A stretch of 5,590 bases of DNA from Treponema sp. (GTDB lineage Bacteria > Spirochaetota > Spirochaetia > Treponematales > Breznakiellaceae), in the NCBI GenBank assembly GCA_031278025.1, contig JAITLF010000109.1, positions 1-5,590 on the forward strand. The letters are read 5' to 3'. Both the position numbers and the translations under genes were made by a program. Under the pieces are notes generated by a model. The model did not search any database. It saw nothing but the letters and a program-made list of their open reading frames with translations, and had not been told where the DNA came from. Below, piece by piece: positions 5,286-5,590 of the stretch. Numbering within the stretch: the stretch's first letter is position 1; every line of letters begins with the position of its first letter.

Positions 5286-5590
5286 TCACGGGGTGATGTT
5301 CCTGGTAGTCGCAATATCAAGGCTGGTGATTTCCCTGATTATATCAGGAGACAGCCCCCTGGCCAGGGCATTCCGTGCGATTTCCTCCCGGCCTTCCTCA
5401 AAACGAACCGCCAACGCATCGTCCCAGTTCCATTCCGTAAATATCATATTTACTACCTCCGAACTATGCAACTCCAGAAATTCCTTTAATATCCCCCGGC
5501 TTATGCGGTATTTCACCGCCGCCTTTACCCCTTCTTCCCGACTCCCCAGCCCCCGCTCATACTCCCTCGCCTTCCCTATGAACCTGCTGT
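5286..5590 (-). CDS. Rpn-family recombination-promoting nuclease / PD-(D/E)XK transposase-like protein, C-terminal part
   Basis: The last 100 codons of the gene are visible; the frame stays open to the right edge, so the GTG at 5516 is an internal codon, not the start. The peptide runs from FIGKAREYERGLGSREEGVKA through KYRISRGILKEFL, SSEVVNM and FTEWNWDDALAVRFEEGREE to NALARGLSPDIIREITSLD. This is the usual tail of the Rpn / PD-(D/E)XK nuclease family transposase group: the ISRGILKEFL block, a TEWNxDDAxxVRxEEG helix, and a short closing helical motif. Members often have several EEGREEG repeats; here only one remains (EEGREE). The catalytic PD-(D/E)XK core is N-terminal and outside the window. 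Known Rpn proteins cut DNA and promote recombination, and such genes are often multi-copy in spirochaetes. Whether this copy is active cannot be judged. It is on the same strand as the membrane gene but separated from it by a possible terminator and the repeat element. Confidence 0.8.
   Translation of the reverse strand, partial: SRFIGKAREYERGLGSREEGVKAAVKYRISRGILKEFLELHSSEVVNMIFTEWNWDDALAVRFEEGREEIARNALARGLSPDIIREITSLDIATTRNITP

Noticed and set aside
5286..5516. 76-residue stand-alone protein starting at GTG 5516
   Set aside because: The frame continues to the window edge with family-typical sequence, so this is the tail of a longer gene.

Overview
The window reads as a piece of a fairly GC-rich bacterial chromosome. 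The likeliest source is a spirochaete, possibly of the Treponema type found in termite guts. This rests on the mix of genes (a large glutamate synthase, a divergent Rex repressor, an Rpn/PD-(D/E)XK nuclease-type gene) and on intergenic regions packed with repeats. It is a judgement from recognition, not from a search, and I hold it with moderate confidence.

Layout, left to right. Positions 1-2745 (+) hold the 3' part of the glutamate synthase large chain; its 5' end lies off the left edge. A 400-base gene-free stretch follows (2746-3161). It starts with a 7-bp tandem repeat that carries a stop codon in every unit, continues with a GC-rich cluster of palindromes, and ends with a REP-like palindrome. 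Then come three genes on the minus strand, read from right to left: an Rpn-family nuclease/transposase-like gene cut by the right edge (5286-5590), an unknown 7-8 segment membrane protein (4001-4834), and the redox-sensing repressor Rex (3162-3803). Rex and glutamate synthase converge across the repeat region.

The most notable non-coding object is a roughly 255-280 bp segment (about 4849-5129) between the membrane gene and the Rpn-like gene. It is bounded by perfect 13-bp inverted repeats, has a second degenerate copy of the repeat outside them, and is full of potential RNA stems. It has no convincing gene, so I read it as a non-autonomous mobile element (MITE-like) or a dispersed structured repeat. 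Its left end sits 25 bases from the membrane gene's start codon, so it probably forms that gene's upstream region.

Functionally, glutamate synthase belongs to ammonia assimilation and uses reduced cofactor, while Rex senses the NADH/NAD+ balance. Their closeness is suggestive, but they are convergent and separated by repeats, so no shared operon is implied. The rex gene appears to have its own promoter placed so close to the ATG that the mRNA may be nearly leaderless. No rRNA, tRNA or CRISPR array was seen.
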